Source: Mesostigma viride (lineage: Eukaryota > Streptophyta > Mesostigmatophyceae > Mesostigmatales > Mesostigmataceae). Taken from it: a stretch of DNA of 64,000 nt. The notes under the pieces are model-generated. The model was given only the letters and a program-made list of their open reading frames with translations, made no database searches and had not been told where the DNA came from. Below are positions 1 through 11,553 of this stretch, in pieces; the first letter of the stretch is position 1, and each line of letters begins with the position of its first letter. The position numbers and the translations under genes are program-made. The stretch is taken from the NCBI GenBank assembly GCA_009746045.1, contig RPFO01000246.1, forward strand, positions 3,391,353-3,455,352, given 5' to 3'.

Positions 1-83
<83 letters not shown>
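1..83. repeat. (GCCA)n microsatellite
   Basis: Uninterrupted tetranucleotide GCCA repeat from the first base of the window, ending at GCCGTTCG. It may extend to the left of the window. Confidence 0.97.
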
Positions 84-723
84 GTTCGTCGAGTAGGCTT
101 GTACGGTGGCATTTACAGGGACCCGCCTCCTTGCATGTGGGCCAATGTGGGCAAGGGAGGGGCAGCATCTGGGATTTGCTAGATAAACTTAGCGTTTCTG
201 GCTATTCAGGGGGGTGTGCCTTATCATTGGCTGCCCACCTTACCATGTTGTCGGAGCTGGTCATGGGTATCAAGTAGGTAAAGTAGGCTATCTGTCAAGA
301 AGATAAAATAGGCTATCTGTTTTGTACATAAAATAGTCTTTCTCTTTAGTAGTTGAAATAGGCTAAGTGTTAAATAGGTGAAATAGGCTGTCGGTTCGTC
401 GGTACGTGGCGGCAAGGCTGTCTACCAGCGCTGAGGGAGCACCGTGGCGGCTCTTCTCTGAAGCGGCACATGCGATAGGGTGGTGTGTTCCCCACACTAA
501 ACCCTTCATCCCTCCGGTCCGCTCGCCATCCTTCTGTTTTCAGTCTTCAGGGCATCTGGCGCGTTTCCGTACGCATCAGCTCATGTGGTCGGAAAAATCG
601 TTTTTGAGCATGGTTACTCATACTTGTGTGTCGATGGCATCTGGTTGCACTCTGGCTGCCTGCATCGTACGTTTGAATCCTGGGACCCTGGATCATGACA
701 CTTTCATGACTGGGTGTCGCCAG
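84..723. other. Upstream or intronic sequence before the SOUL gene exons
   Basis: No convincing coding exon was found. Around 270-400 there is a loose repetition of 'aaataggct' with AT-rich spacers. The 5' exons of the SOUL gene may lie here or left of the window, because the first recognisable exon (724) starts in the middle of a codon behind a CAG acceptor. Confidence 0.5.
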
Positions 724-3700
724 CTCGCGGTATGAAGAGAAGATGCTGTTCGAGGACCCCATCACGAAGTACGAGTCCCTGTCAGGCTACCTGTTCAACA
801 TCCAGATGCTGCGGCAACTGTTCCACCCAGTGTTTGAGCTCCACGGCGTTTCGCAGGTGGGGTCATGACGCGGTCCGTCGGGTCCTTATGTAGTCTCTAG
901 TGGTATTGGGCTCCACGGCGTTTCGCAGGTGGGGTCATGATGGTGCATGATCAGCTTGGGCACTAGGTGGTGGTATGGGGCCAGGGTGAAGGTAACCTGC
1001 AGCATCGGCGTAGCTTGGCTCGTATGGTTGTGGCAGATGCCAGATATGGGTAATACCAGAAAGAGGTTCAAGCACCGTATGCACCTGCAGGGCTGTGTGC
1101 TGCTGGCATGCAGGGCAGGGCAGTGTGAGATTGGCCTTGTCTTCTAAAGGGGCTGCGATTAAGAGGGAGCTTTAGCACACATGCTACGCCCTGAAGTAAG
1201 GATGGCTGGGACATGGGCATTACTGCAGTTCAGGCTGGTATGCCATGACCCTGTAATCACACGAAGTTTGCATGGAATGTTGTATTTTATTTTTCTCTCC
1301 ATACTCAGGGGCATGGGAACTGAGGAGGGACTGCTGCCCAGGCTAGCTGGTAGTACATGGTCTAGATGTCTGGCTGGCGCTGGTTTTCTCATTGATACAC
1401 CCATAACAAGTTGCAGGCTACTCTCTAGCTTTTCCTGTAGATTGTCACTAATTTTGTTTTGTTTTGCATCCCCTGGTGCCTGTCCTTTGCCCATCATGGC
1501 TTGTTTTCCCCGACCGAGCAGACAGGGCCTCTGGAGCTAACCACCCGCTGGTCGATGACAATGAAGTTCTGGCTGCTGCCCTGGGGCCCTGTGGTGACCT
1601 TCACGGGGCTGTCCATCATGCGGGTCAACGAGGCCTCGCGCAAGTTCTGCTCCCACGTGGTGAGTCCGGCGCGTGTGATGTTGTGGTCTTCAAGTCGGCA
1701 CGTTTGCTATGCTGGTGAGTTGGCACCCGTGCAATGTGGTCTTCGGTTGTGAGTCAGCACTCGTGGCGCGTTGGTGGCACCATTGGGTGCAAGTACTGCC
1801 GTCATTTCCCACCTGTGCGCTGCTCGTTGGAGGTGGAATGGTTGAAAAGGGCTCTATCTGTGTTTGCAATACCTACGGTCTACGTAGTATAAGCTGTAGG
1901 GTGGAAGGGCCCCTGACAAGCCCCCTCACTTGTCCCCTTCCTTGCCACTTCATCTTGCTCAAGGGACATTGCTCTCAACCCATGGAAGTGCCACTTGCCA
2001 CGCCACTTTCCCGCATCTCTTCTACCACATTCCCCCCTACTTCCCCCCCCCACACACCTTCCCCCCGAATCTCCCCCCCAGAACTTGTGTGACTCCATGT
2101 CTGACAATGACCCCCCCCTCCGCCACTCCCGTATCCCCCCCCCAATCTCCCTCCATTTTCACCCTCCATTTTCGCCCTCCTATTTCGCCCTATGCAGGAC
2201 GTGTGGGACTCAATCTCCGACAACGCCTACTTCTCCAAGGAGGGCGCGATCGACCTCATCAAACAGGTGTGCCTGCACCTGCCCGCTCACATACTAGTAG
2301 GAATACCATGCAGCGTCATTCATGCCTCGCCCTTTGGCGTGGCTCTACACGGCTCATCTCAGGCCAAGCAGGGTCAAGTGACCCTCAGAAAACGTGTTCC
2401 TCAGTGCTCAGCAAGTGTGGCATATGGGTGTTGTGGCTAACAACCATGTCCAAGGTGGGGACGTGGCATGAAGGAAGAGAAGGAGGGTACGGTTTGCTTG
2501 GCCGGATCTGTGCCGGCAGTGCCGCTGGTGCATAGCCAGGTGGTGCGTCCCGGTGTTTGTAGCTTGTTGTTACATGTTGGGGCGCGGATGCCGTGGTTTT
2601 TACAGGGTAGGGAGTGTGGTGAAGGGAGAGGGGGGGTGGGGGGGGGGGGAGGGGGGGGCAGAGGAGGGTGCTCATGAAACCTCTTACAAGCAGATGTTGT
2701 TTGCACAGGCAGGCACTTGAACGAGCAGATACACGTAGCATGGCAGGGTTGTATCTTTTGTTCCTAGACGCACAACTTGTGATTGCCGTTAAAGATAAGA
2801 GCTAAGTTGCGTTGTTTAACCGCGTATTTTTTCTTGCAAGAGCATGGGTAAAATCCAGAGCCTACATGCTCAGGTGAGGTTGTTCCTGGAAAATCCGCCA
2901 CAGCTGCCGTCCATTTCCGTGTCGTCTGCATCCCAGGTGCTGCGACATAAGTATGCCACCATTGTGCTTGGGTAGATGGCGGGGATAGGCATCCCACCAC
3001 GTGCATACACTAGCTCGAGCGTGTTGGCGCTCGCTGCCCATGAACTGGCCTCGCAGGTAACGCGCTGATTCCGTGCGCTGCCGGTGGTTTCTGCTATTTG
3101 CTTCTACTTGCCCTGCAGCTTTTCGACCTTGCCAGGGTCCCCGACCTCAGCCAACCGCCGCCCTATGAAGTTCTGCTACGCAAACCTGAGTACGAGGTAG
3201 GCTGCGTACAAGTATGAGGCAGGTCTGCCGACTGAAAACTTGGCACACTCGGTCCCCTGCCCTCTTTCGCAAACCTTTGAAGGCAGTTGACAGGCAGCAT
3301 GTAATGTGCTTGCAAGCCTGCATGATTCTCTTACCGGCTCCACTCCAACACCCCCGTGGTTGCTGCTGGTTGCTGATACTGCTGCTGCTGCTGCTGCTGC
3401 CGCTGCCATGGTCCTGGTGACGGAGGCAGGTGCGCAAGTACACCTCCTCGTTGAGAGGCCGTGCGTCGAGCGTGGCAACACTGGCGCCTGCACCGGGAAG
3501 CTCTGATTTGCTCGCCAGGTGAGAACATCCCGGCAAAATCTTTTGGACAGCCGGCAGTCCGGGGGAACCACCAGGGGGAAGTTTTGTCTCCGCATCGTTG
3601 GTCTCCGCCAGCGAATCAAGAAGGCACGGCTGGTCGTTTAACGCAGCAATGGATGGCTGGTGACGCAGTGACGATGGCAGGTTGGGGGCATGGAGGCTGG

Positions 3701-4430
3701 TGATTGTGGGAGGCTCATCGTAGACGCACGTGCACACGTCTTGGAATAGTTGGCTATGCTGTGGATATACGTGCATACTGGGATTGAGAAAAACTGGGAG
3801 TCATGTTTCATCCAGGGCTTTTTATTAGCATAGAGATGGGTATGAAGAAGCTTGAGTTTGATACGAAATATCTTATGTCAACTCACCCAAATGCCCACGC
3901 CTGCATCTGATGTACGTGTGCTTTTGGCATTGCCCACACATAGGAGTGACGTGACAGCTGGCAGCATCATGGCCACACTCCAATTTGTGGGCGACAGCAG
4001 CCCAGTCGAATCAGCCAAGCAGGAGCAGCAGCTGAAGGCATTCCTTGTACGGGATGGCCTTCAAGTGGACCCCTCAATACCTAGCCTGTTGGCTAAGTTC
4101 CAGCTGGTACGTTTCTGCCTTTTGTAAACAGAGTGTGCCTTTGTCCATGTTTCTGAGCACGTGTACAGGCATCGCGTTTCTTCAGTTGGACAGCATGCAC
4201 AGTGCATCTGTCAATTGGGGATGATTTGTACCAGTTCCATCGGTCTTCATGCGGCCATCATAAGTTAGTACTTATGAAAAAACTTGCTGACTGTGAATGC
4301 ATCCGGGATCAGCATGACACGCCCAGGCAAATCCAACTGATACCTGTTGTTCATTTGTCTTTTGATGGTGTCTTGGTGTCCCCCGCAGAGAAGTGAGGTC
4401 CTCATTGGGCTTCAGAACTTCCAATTATAG
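724..4430 (+). CDS. DUF2358 + SOUL heme-binding-like protein (5' incomplete, possibly degenerate)
   Basis: Exons read as 724-856, 1522-1659, 2198-2266, 3119-3196, 3430-3518, 3851-4106 and 4389-4430 (stop TAG), about 267 codons. GT-AG junctions join in phase. The first three exons give the DUF2358 (SnoaL-like) half, with FEDPITKYESLSGY, TTRWSMTMKFWLLPW and KFCSHVDVWDSI. The next gives the entry to the SOUL domain (PPPYEVLLRKPEYEVRKY). The last two give its end, MATLQFVGDSS, LVRDGLQ and a terminal SEVLIGLQNFQL. Known relatives are plastid or cytosolic tetrapyrrole-binding proteins of plants and algae. Two doubts remain. The central SOUL segment, usually containing a 'KMAMTTPV'-like motif, is not visible between 3519 and 3850, and the usual NDP-type segment is not visible between 4107 and 4388. 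Small exons may have been missed, or the copy may be decaying. The N-terminus, where a transit peptide would be, is missing. The 3851 acceptor (AAG) is the weakest junction. Confidence 0.72.
838..940 (+). repeat. 31-bp direct repeat duplicating an exon/intron boundary
   Basis: Bases 838-868 (end of the first SOUL exon plus its GT donor) recur exactly at 910-940 inside the following intron, 72 bp downstream. The duplicated donor is preceded by the same coding sequence, so two equivalent donors lie close together. Confidence 0.9.
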
Positions 4431-5039
4431 CTTTATAGAAGTTGCTTTGGCCGGAACACACCTCAGGGCACGGACCTTCATCATGCGTGTCTGTTGAGTG
4501 CTGACATGACGTCCAGTAAGATGGATACAATGTTTAAAATTTTCAGGCACCTGCTCTAGCTAGGCTAATTTTGTTGGCGGATGACTTCATGCAAGGGCAG
4601 TACATGCATGTCTTCACATGAGATGCTTCGTAGCCCACATGCACATGAATGTGCTTACATACCTTGATTAAATAAGAGGTCGAAGCGCCTGCAGAGCTCT
4701 GCATGACATGCGCTTGATATGTCACAATTGTCTAGCTGACTTGCCGCGTGGCTTCATAGCACCAGGTGCACATGCATAGATGACATGCGTACACACATTG
4801 CACAGGTGGCTTACTACCAGGGGTGCCTACATGCCATGTGGTCAACGATAGCGTCATAAATTGATCAATCGTGATATAACACATTGTTGTAGTCCTGAAT
4901 TCACATGCCAAGTACACAATTAGCCAGGCGCTTATGTGCAGGTCTGCCCATTTTTCCTGACAATATTTAATTACCTGCGCCGAGCTTGATCATGCGCCCC
5001 AGGAGTCCTGAAGCTAGGGGCGCTTTACTGAGCTAGTAG
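4431..5039. other. Intergenic sequence, no feature recognised
   Basis: AT-leaning, with many CATG-containing words (catgcatg, acatgcac) and no exon-like stretch on either strand. Confidence 0.6.
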
Positions 5040-5049
5040 AGTAGTTCTA

Positions 5050-5714
5050 AGTAAATAAGTAAGTACTTGCGTGTCATGCGCAAAGGCATGCCACGGAGTA
5101 CTATGCTAATCTCATTAGAAAAATAATTACACAAAAGTTTAAACAAATATCGTCTGCATCATCCCCCAACCGTTAAGCACTAGATGGGGGTGTAATCCTC
5201 ATCCGAGCTGTCCTCTACTGTAATGGCAGACGATCGAGGCGCGGTAGTGTAGCGGCTATCCTCCTAGGACCAATAACCTCCACCTGCGGACTTCTACCCT
5301 GGCTAGCAACGGGCCGCGGGGCCCGTGGGGAGAAAACAGTAGCATACCCCTCGGGAAGGTGCTTATCGCAGATGGCAGCCCATTTCCTCTTGTCAATCAT
5401 GCGGGCGCGGAGTACGGATAGTCCCAGAAGCCCTGCATCTTCAAGCAGTTGTGTCACATAGATCCGGGTCGCGCCGCGCCGGTGCCCGGCGCGCGCAAGT
5501 TTGCCAGTGGGTTGCGATGGGACAAGGGGACCCTGCCACAGGAGGAGGTGTCTACCTGGTTGGCCCGTCTTAAGCCCCCCGGCAGGGCCCACATCGGTAT
5601 TCACCTGGTCTGTGCGGGCAAGATGGCCGGCAAAGAGGAGGCGGCGGTGTCGGATGGTATGGGCGACAAGAGGGAGCTCGCAGTAGAGCTCGGCCCGGGT
5701 GCGTCGTTCTTGGT
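5050..5714 (-). mobile_element. LINE family X, 5'-truncated copy (X1)
   Basis: Minus-strand 3' end of a non-LTR retrotransposon. It encodes the C-terminal end of ORF2: a RHRRLLFAGHLARTDQV segment, then QPGRHLLLW and DKRKWAAICDKHLPEG, ending in LPLQ-stop at 5215. A 3' UTR of about 165 bp and a (TACT)n-type tail follow. The insertion is bounded by a 10-bp target duplication, AGTAGTTCTA, at 5040-5049 and 5715-5724. It serves as the uninterrupted reference for the X copy that is split by other elements at 7.3-11.6 kb. No endonuclease or RT core is present. Confidence 0.8.
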
Positions 5715-5799
5715 AGTAGTTCTAGGATTTTGTAGAAATTAGGATCTTGTAGATTAGATTAGAGTCAGCTTAGCTAGTTTTTCGTGGCTCCACCCACCC

Positions 5800-6030
5800 C
5801 CATCAGCCCATTAATTAATTAATTAATTAGACTCGTGCTCCCGTTGGGGAGTCACGGAGCATTAACCCCGATGGATGGATGAATGGATGGATGGGTGCCC
5901 ATGGAATACGCGTGCTACGTTCAATCTCCCAACGTGGTCCCCCAACGGGGACATGAGACTAATGCATAATTAATCTCCGAACGGAGTCGTGTTATAATTA
6001 TAAGTTAATTTTAAATAAGTACTATGCTTG
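5800..6030. mobile_element. Severely truncated LINE/half-LINE 3' ends
   Basis: At 5812-5895 a minus-strand family Y end starts with an (ATTA)n tail, then CTCCCGTTGGGGAG (5838-5851, the family stem-loop), then GCATTAACCCCGATGGATGG. The same order is seen in Y2 at 44.1 kb. On the plus strand near 5947-6020 are two more stem-loop-plus-AT-tail words, GTCCCCCAACGGGGAC followed by 'ataattaa', and CTCCGAACGGAG followed by 'gttataatta'. They look like further, shorter 3' ends, but no clear target duplications were found. Confidence 0.5.
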
Positions 6031-6414
6031 ATCATGGGCAGGTGGTGGGCCAGCCACGTACGTGTGCACGATCTTCAATCTATGAAGTGAGACAACTATA
6101 TATGCCTGGACGCATGGCGATCCAACGCTGTGGAATTAGGACTAGTAGGGTAGTTGTCTGAGAGGAAAGACGCGAAGGCCGCGGGAGCCACGTGGCTATC
6201 TCTAGCTAGGTAGACCTGCATGGAGGGAGACAGAGGGTAACAAGAAAGGTTGATAGGGAAAACACACATGTACATGCGTACTCACACACGTGTACATGCA
6301 CCACCACTACCAACACAGACAACCAAAACTAAGAAGGAAAAGAGGGAACGCATGTACACACATACACAACAAGGGGCTAAAAGAATAAGTGAGGAGTATA
6401 CTTTACGAAGGGAA

Positions 6415-6866
<452 letters not shown>

Positions 6867-7329
6867 TGTAAAATTGGTAATAATACGAACAATAATAAAT
6901 AAAGACAAAGAAAAGAGTAATAACAATAACAAACAAAAATGGAATAAAGGGAAGGTCATTGCTATGTCCGTGCTAGCTTGCACCGGCCAGGTGCAAACAT
7001 CGTATAAGGTGCAAAACACTGCAGTACTATAGCGCCGACGCCCAATTATAAACGCCGACGAGCCTAAAGACATAGCTCTGAAAACCATCAGGCCGGGCCG
7101 GATTGAGCTGTACAGTACGTACGTGTAAGCACTAAGCAGGTGATATAAGCCAGCCATAATGTCAATGCACAAGGCTACACATTTCCATCTCCATTCATAT
7201 TCATCATGCTGAACGACTCACAAACACGGACAAGATAACGGCAGGCTTGAGCTACCAAGGTCCGGAGGCTCCCGATTTCTGGCCGGCCGGTGCGCGCTGA
7301 CCAGTACGTTGTCTCCTTGATATAAGTGC
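6867..7329. other. Unique sequence with a dispersed repeat copy at about 7145-7285
   Basis: Between about 7145 and 7285 the sequence matches, in inverted orientation, 37705-37845. Shared words include aagccagccataat, aaggctacacat, tttccatctccattcat, ctgaacgactc and gagctacca. Divergence is moderate and the family is unidentified. No coding exon was seen. Confidence 0.6.
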
Positions 7330-8205
7330 CACAACATCTGCATAATTAAGTAAGCAAGTACTTGCGTGTCATGCGCATGGGCATGTCACGGAGTACTATT
7401 AATTAGTTAATTAATAAATTAATTAAAATCGTGCTCCCGTTGGGGAGTCACGGAGCACCGAAGTGCTCATGTAATCCCTGTGTGTGCACAACAGGAAGAA
7501 AGGGCTGAGACCCCCTTTCTCCTTCATGCCAGAGGCATGCCACAGCGGCTGCAATCGGACACGATAGACGATCCGGCAAGTTCTGTGGGTGCAATAAGAC
7601 CCATGTGAGCATATCATAAGAAGGAGCGCGTGGGCAGTAATCTGATCATAGATAGCCAGAATGTAGCATGGCTGTATATGCTAGTACAAGGGCTGAGCTA
7701 AGGCTATATGGCTGACCTTGTGCCGGTAGGTACCGCGTGTTAGCGGTGCACGTGACTTAGACTAGAACCTAGTTGTTATGGTGGCACGGCAGCTAGGCAA
7801 ACATTCTAGGCATGGCTGCCATGGCGGCGCCGGTGACTACCAATGAATACAACAAGCTACTAGGGCTATCAGTTCTAGCTAGCCGGCCCGCAGGGGCCGC
7901 CCACATCTTGTGGTTGATCATCAGGTCCCCGCCCCTCCAGTACTTACACCTTTGGCTTCTGAGCCGGTCCTGCTTGTGGCGGAGGCCGGTATTCCGGCCA
8001 CACTGTCGCGTCGCTGCATGCTGCTGCTGAGCGGGGGCCAGGTTGTCGTCCAGCGTCCTGGGCAGGTGAGGTCGTGCAACCTCTTGCGACGAGAAAGGAA
8101 CCGCTGCTTGTCCTCAGGCGAGGGGAAGATGAGCAGGACTGGTGGGGCCGGAGAGGCCTTGCCTCCCGTGAGTGGGGGAGGCGGTGGCCCGTGGCACCCA
8201 CGGAC

Positions 8206-9778
8206 CGTGTTGGTCTGTACGGCAGTACGGGGTACTCGGTAAAACCCTTGCGTACTGTAAAAATACAGGTATTTTTGCGAGGGGTAAAAAATACGCGAAA
8301 AAACACGCAGTACGGCATACGGGGTATTTTTGAAATTGTGCTAAAAAAGTACGGGGTATTATTGAGGCCAAGGCTTAAAGTACGGGGTATTCTAAGGATG
8401 TGTGGCCCTGCATCCAACAAATGTTACTATGTACTATGCTCTCTGCTATTCATTAATGAGCATAATGGCAGTGACTTGCCACCTGCCACACTTAGATCGA
8501 CATTGCAATACATCCTTCAAGTACATTTGTATATTGTGGACACGCAAACTATTGACCATCTAACACCGGTCTCTTTTATTACAATGCATTATTGACAACA
8601 TAATACATGATTGAATGGTATAATGCACCCAGAGCTCTGGCAGCCTCGATGCAGAGGATGTCATAGCACTATAGATGGCAGCTTCGCTGCACAATGACAA
8701 CAAGTGCATGCCACGAATCCCTAAGAAATAAAATCAAGGCAATGAACCCAGAATTGACCTTCACTGCTGCGGCAGGTCCATACTTTGCCACTGCCGCGAT
8801 CATGTTCTTGTACGAGGCGCTGGCGGCGACGTGAAACGGAATGCCATTCTCGTAAAAGAAAGAGGCCTGGGCAAGGCGGACTTCCTGGAGCTGCGCATTG
8901 GAAAAGCACTGTGGAATCGTCTTCTGCACTGCCTTGCCAGAGCCACAAGGGCCAGCACCCGGGGCAGCGGCAGGCAGAAGGGCCTTGGCAACGCGGGCAC
9001 CGAGCACTGCCTTTTGCTCCTTCTTTTCCAACCGGGCTGCCTCAGCCGCCTGAAGCCTCCCGATCAGGCCTTCTACATTCCTAGACTGCTGGCAAAATGT
9101 GGCTCCCTTGTTGGGGATGTGGCCCAGATGGCCGACAGCGCGATCCTTGCTAAAGTTGCCAGGCCTGCCGAACTTGTAATCGCACAGCTTGCACGCCTGG
9201 CCACCTCTGGCCGACTACCACGTCTTCCCCACTCACGGTCTTTTCCACCTCGTCAATCAGGTGGAGGTATTGACACTCCTCTCCCCTTTTGACGACTGGA
9301 ACTCTAGGCATGGTCGCCTCTTTTAGGATTGCCTAGCGCACAATACATGAACCGGCGCACCCGGCACCCTCTATTTGCTTTAATTGCGTCTTCACTCTTC
9401 TGCGTCTTTCTGGAAGTGCACCCGTCCCTAAACCTTATGATTCTGCCATGCATGCTCTGTCCCCTCGCAGCTTTTCTCCCGCGAATAAAAAATCCTGTCA
9501 AAAAATGTAGAAAGAAAAAAAATGTAGAAAAAAATGTAGAAAGGCACACCGTCACGCGTGTACTAGCAAGTAGCTATGCACTCGCTGCAATTTCAGCAAT
9601 TTTAGTACCACTGACAGGTCTGGGCCTCTCCCCACCGCGTGACACGTCCACGACCTCCAAAATCGGCTAAGTCCAAAGTGAAAAACAGTGAAAATCGTAC
9701 GGCGTACGCGGTCGAAAGCGTCAGTACCGTGGAATACGGCGTATTTTCATACCCGAGGTGCCGTACGAACCAACACGG
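8206..9778 (-). mobile_element. hAT-like DNA transposon, internally deleted (1,573 bp)
   Basis: Innermost layer of the nest. The terminal inverted repeats read CCGTGTTGGTCTGTACGGCA (left, plus strand) and CCGTGTTGGTTCGTACGGCA (right, minus strand). The flanks carry an exact 8-bp target duplication, CCCACGGA, at 8198-8205 and 9779-9786. The uninterrupted family A copy carries a single version of this site (ctgcgtgggtgccac). Eight-base duplications are typical of the hAT superfamily, which agrees with the coding remnant inside. The left arm has at least four copies of a TACGGGGTA(T/C)T word (about 8225, 8311, 8350, 8381), resembling subterminal transposase-binding motifs. The catalytic half of the transposase is absent, so movement would need an enzyme supplied in trans. 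Confidence 0.87.
8669..9305 (-). pseudogene. N-terminal fragment of a hAT transposase with BED-type zinc finger
   Basis: From an ATG at about 9312 a short frame runs MPRVPVVKRGEECQ. A frameshift then gives the zinc-finger segment ACKLCDYKFGRPGNFSKD and VGHLGHIPNKG (CxxC...HxxH spacing of BED fingers). A helical linker rich in Ala and Glu follows, then the block QASFFYENGIPFHVAAS with YKNMIAAVAKYGP, which is the conserved start of the hAT transposase core. The frame ends at 8669, before any of the RNase-H-like DDE residues or the hAT dimerisation domain. It is a truncated, frameshifted remnant, recognised from family motifs. Confidence 0.8.
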
Positions 9779-11553
9779 CCCACGGAGTCCTACTACCTCA
9801 CCTACCAGGCCCATGAGGGTAAGGAGCTGGTCCTTGAGCTCGTCGGCAAGGGTGGTTGACGTCGATCTCACCTGGCTTCAGTGGGGGAAGCGACGCAGCA
9901 CGGCACCCGGCAGGCGCGGCGAGCGCGGTCGGTGGCCTCCCGTTGTTGTGCCTGGCCAAGGTCGATCTTCAAGCTCAGGACTGGAGTTTCGTAGCGATGG
10001 CGTCAGTGGTTGAGGCGGTCGCTGTCCGCAGCAGGTCCGCATGCATAGGATCAGCGGCGGGAGGTCGCCAGCATGCTGCCGGGGTGGCTGGGATGCGATG
10101 GTGGCCGGCCGTCTGCTCCGCTATAATCTTTGGGACCTGTGTGGCCAGGGCCTCGCCGGCGGTGTGGGCGCGCTGATGCCCCTTCAAGGTTCTTCATGAG
10201 CACGTACGCCGCACTTGCCCTCCACCTGGTAAACTTAGCTATTTAGCTAGGCGAGGGACAAGTGCAGCGTGCGTCTCAGATGCCAGCTTCGCCGCGGTGT
10301 GTGCAGCGCCATTCAAACTGAGGTTCATGGAGCTTGTGGACGACCTTGGCCGGTTTCCACATTGGAGACCCGGCCGGGCCTCCACCGTCTTGAGCGTCGT
10401 CTTCAGCGCGGTCAGCTTCTCGGCCAGCAGCCAGGTCACGTGCTCCTCCAGCACTGCTCGGATGGCATCCTTGCGGCTCGGAGGGAGCCGATGTGGCTGC
10501 CGGCTGCGCCTGCAGGCCGGGCCATATGGGGTGCGGAGCTTAGCGGTGAGGGCGTCTTCAGTGCAAGAGCTGGAAGTAGCTGCACATAATAGCGAGGCGA
10601 TGGGTGCTCTCTGGCCGGGGCCGCCGGGCGAGGAAACTCTCCAGGTACTCGTTGGGGATGGGCCCGGGCGCCCACCGGGCCGGCGGGCCCAAGCTAGGAG
10701 CTTGCGTTCCTGTGCTATAAGAACTGGACTATTTCGGCGCATTCAATTCCTTCATCAGGGCCAGCCTGGCAGTGAAGGAAAGAAAAGGAGTCGTGGCTTG
10801 GGAGGAAATGGCTCCATTAATTGCTATCGTGGCAGGGTTAATCTTGGGCTCTAGCTGGCGAGGCGCTTGGCGATGGGTGTGCTGGCGATGAGTTTGCGAG
10901 CCAACTCAGCCAAGTCGGCTGGGAAAGGACGATGGCGAGTGGTACGTTGGGCTGGGAGCCGGAAAGCTCCTTTTCCAAACCTCGTTTGGCTTTTGGAGTC
11001 GCCATAGCTGCTTGTCACGTGCGTAACTTTTTCGATACTGCGTTTCAGCCGTACTGACCGATTATACTGGCGGGTGCGTCTTAAAAAGGCGCATCCAATT
11101 TGCAAGCACTTGATCTGAGTGAATTTGGGGCTTAGACGCAAAAGATCTGAGCTCCGCCCGGTCAGCCATACCTCCGTCAGCCATTTTCGTCTCCACCTGT
11201 ACGTCATACGGAGTACTATGCATGCAAAATTTCTCATTATTAGAAAAATAATTAAATGAATAATTAATGTTACAAATATCGTCTGCATAGTCATGCCCCA
11301 ACCCGCAAATAGTCACTGCAGGGGGATATAATCCTCATCTGAGCTGTCCTCTACTGTAACAGCAGACGAGGCGGTAGTACGTGTAGCGGCTATATCCTCA
11401 GGGGCAATAACCTCCACCTGAGGAGTTCTACCCTGCATTCTACCATGCAAAATTTGCGATGGGCCGCGCGGGGCCTGTGGGGAGAAAACAGGAGCATGCC
11501 CCACAGGAAGGGGCTTATCGCAGACGGCAGCCCATTCTCCTTGTCTATCATGT

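Larger units (their letters stand above)
7879..11005 (-). pseudogene. ORF1 of half-LINE A2 (L1-ORF1p-like), broken
   Basis: Starts at the family ATG (11005) with a basic N-terminus (MATPKAKRGLEKEL-like) and ends at the family stop at 7879. Pieces recognisable against intact A1 are RAVLEEHVTWLLAEKL (about 10.4 kb), ADLLRTATASTTDAIATKL (about 10.0 kb), LADELKDQLLTLMGLVGEV (about 9.8 kb) and HRLPHSR (about 8.17 kb), then the C-terminal region. Several frameshifts break it, and the hAT element sits just before the HRLPHSR codons. Confidence 0.78.
7400..11207 (-). mobile_element. ORF1-only half-LINE, family A (A2), interrupted by a hAT element
   Basis: Middle layer of the nest. Reading the minus strand, there is a 5' UTR with the family start (GAAAATGGCTGACGGAGG, near 11180), an L1-like ORF1 (pseudogene), a 3' UTR with a CACACACAGGGATTA word, and the 3' stem-loop CTCCCCAACGGGAG followed by an AATTAATT-type tail ending at 7400. 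No ORF2 lies between ORF1 and the 3' end. The element measures about 2.2 kb once the 1.57-kb hAT insertion and its target duplication are subtracted, close to the 1.98 kb of the intact copy A1 (41541-43524). Confidence 0.83.
7330..11553 (-). mobile_element. LINE family X copy (X2), split by a nested half-LINE
   Basis: Outermost layer of a three-level nest. The 11313-11553 part encodes the same ORF2 C-terminus as X1 (EWAAVCDKPLPVGHAPVFSP, ending DEDYIPLQ-stop). Its 3' UTR runs to 11208, is interrupted by element A2, and resumes at 7399 down to about 7330 with the X-type end CATGACACGCAAGTACTTGCTTACTT. The uninterrupted X1 copy at about 5095-5106 shows the join. The sequence ATAGTACTCCGT (minus strand) occurs on both sides of A2 (7388-7399 and 11208-11219), a 12-bp target duplication. 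Confidence 0.8.

Noticed and set aside
2620-2680. Coding exon in the G-rich stretch upstream of the SOUL acceptor
   Set aside because: It is a GGGGGGAGG low-complexity run within the intron 2267-3118. Flanking exons join in phase without it.
2850-2975. Additional SOUL-gene exon (reading ...FLENPPQLPSISVSSASQVLRHKYA)
   Set aside because: It has an acceptor-like AG and an open frame, but including it would break the good match between the exons at 2198-2266 and 3119-3196.
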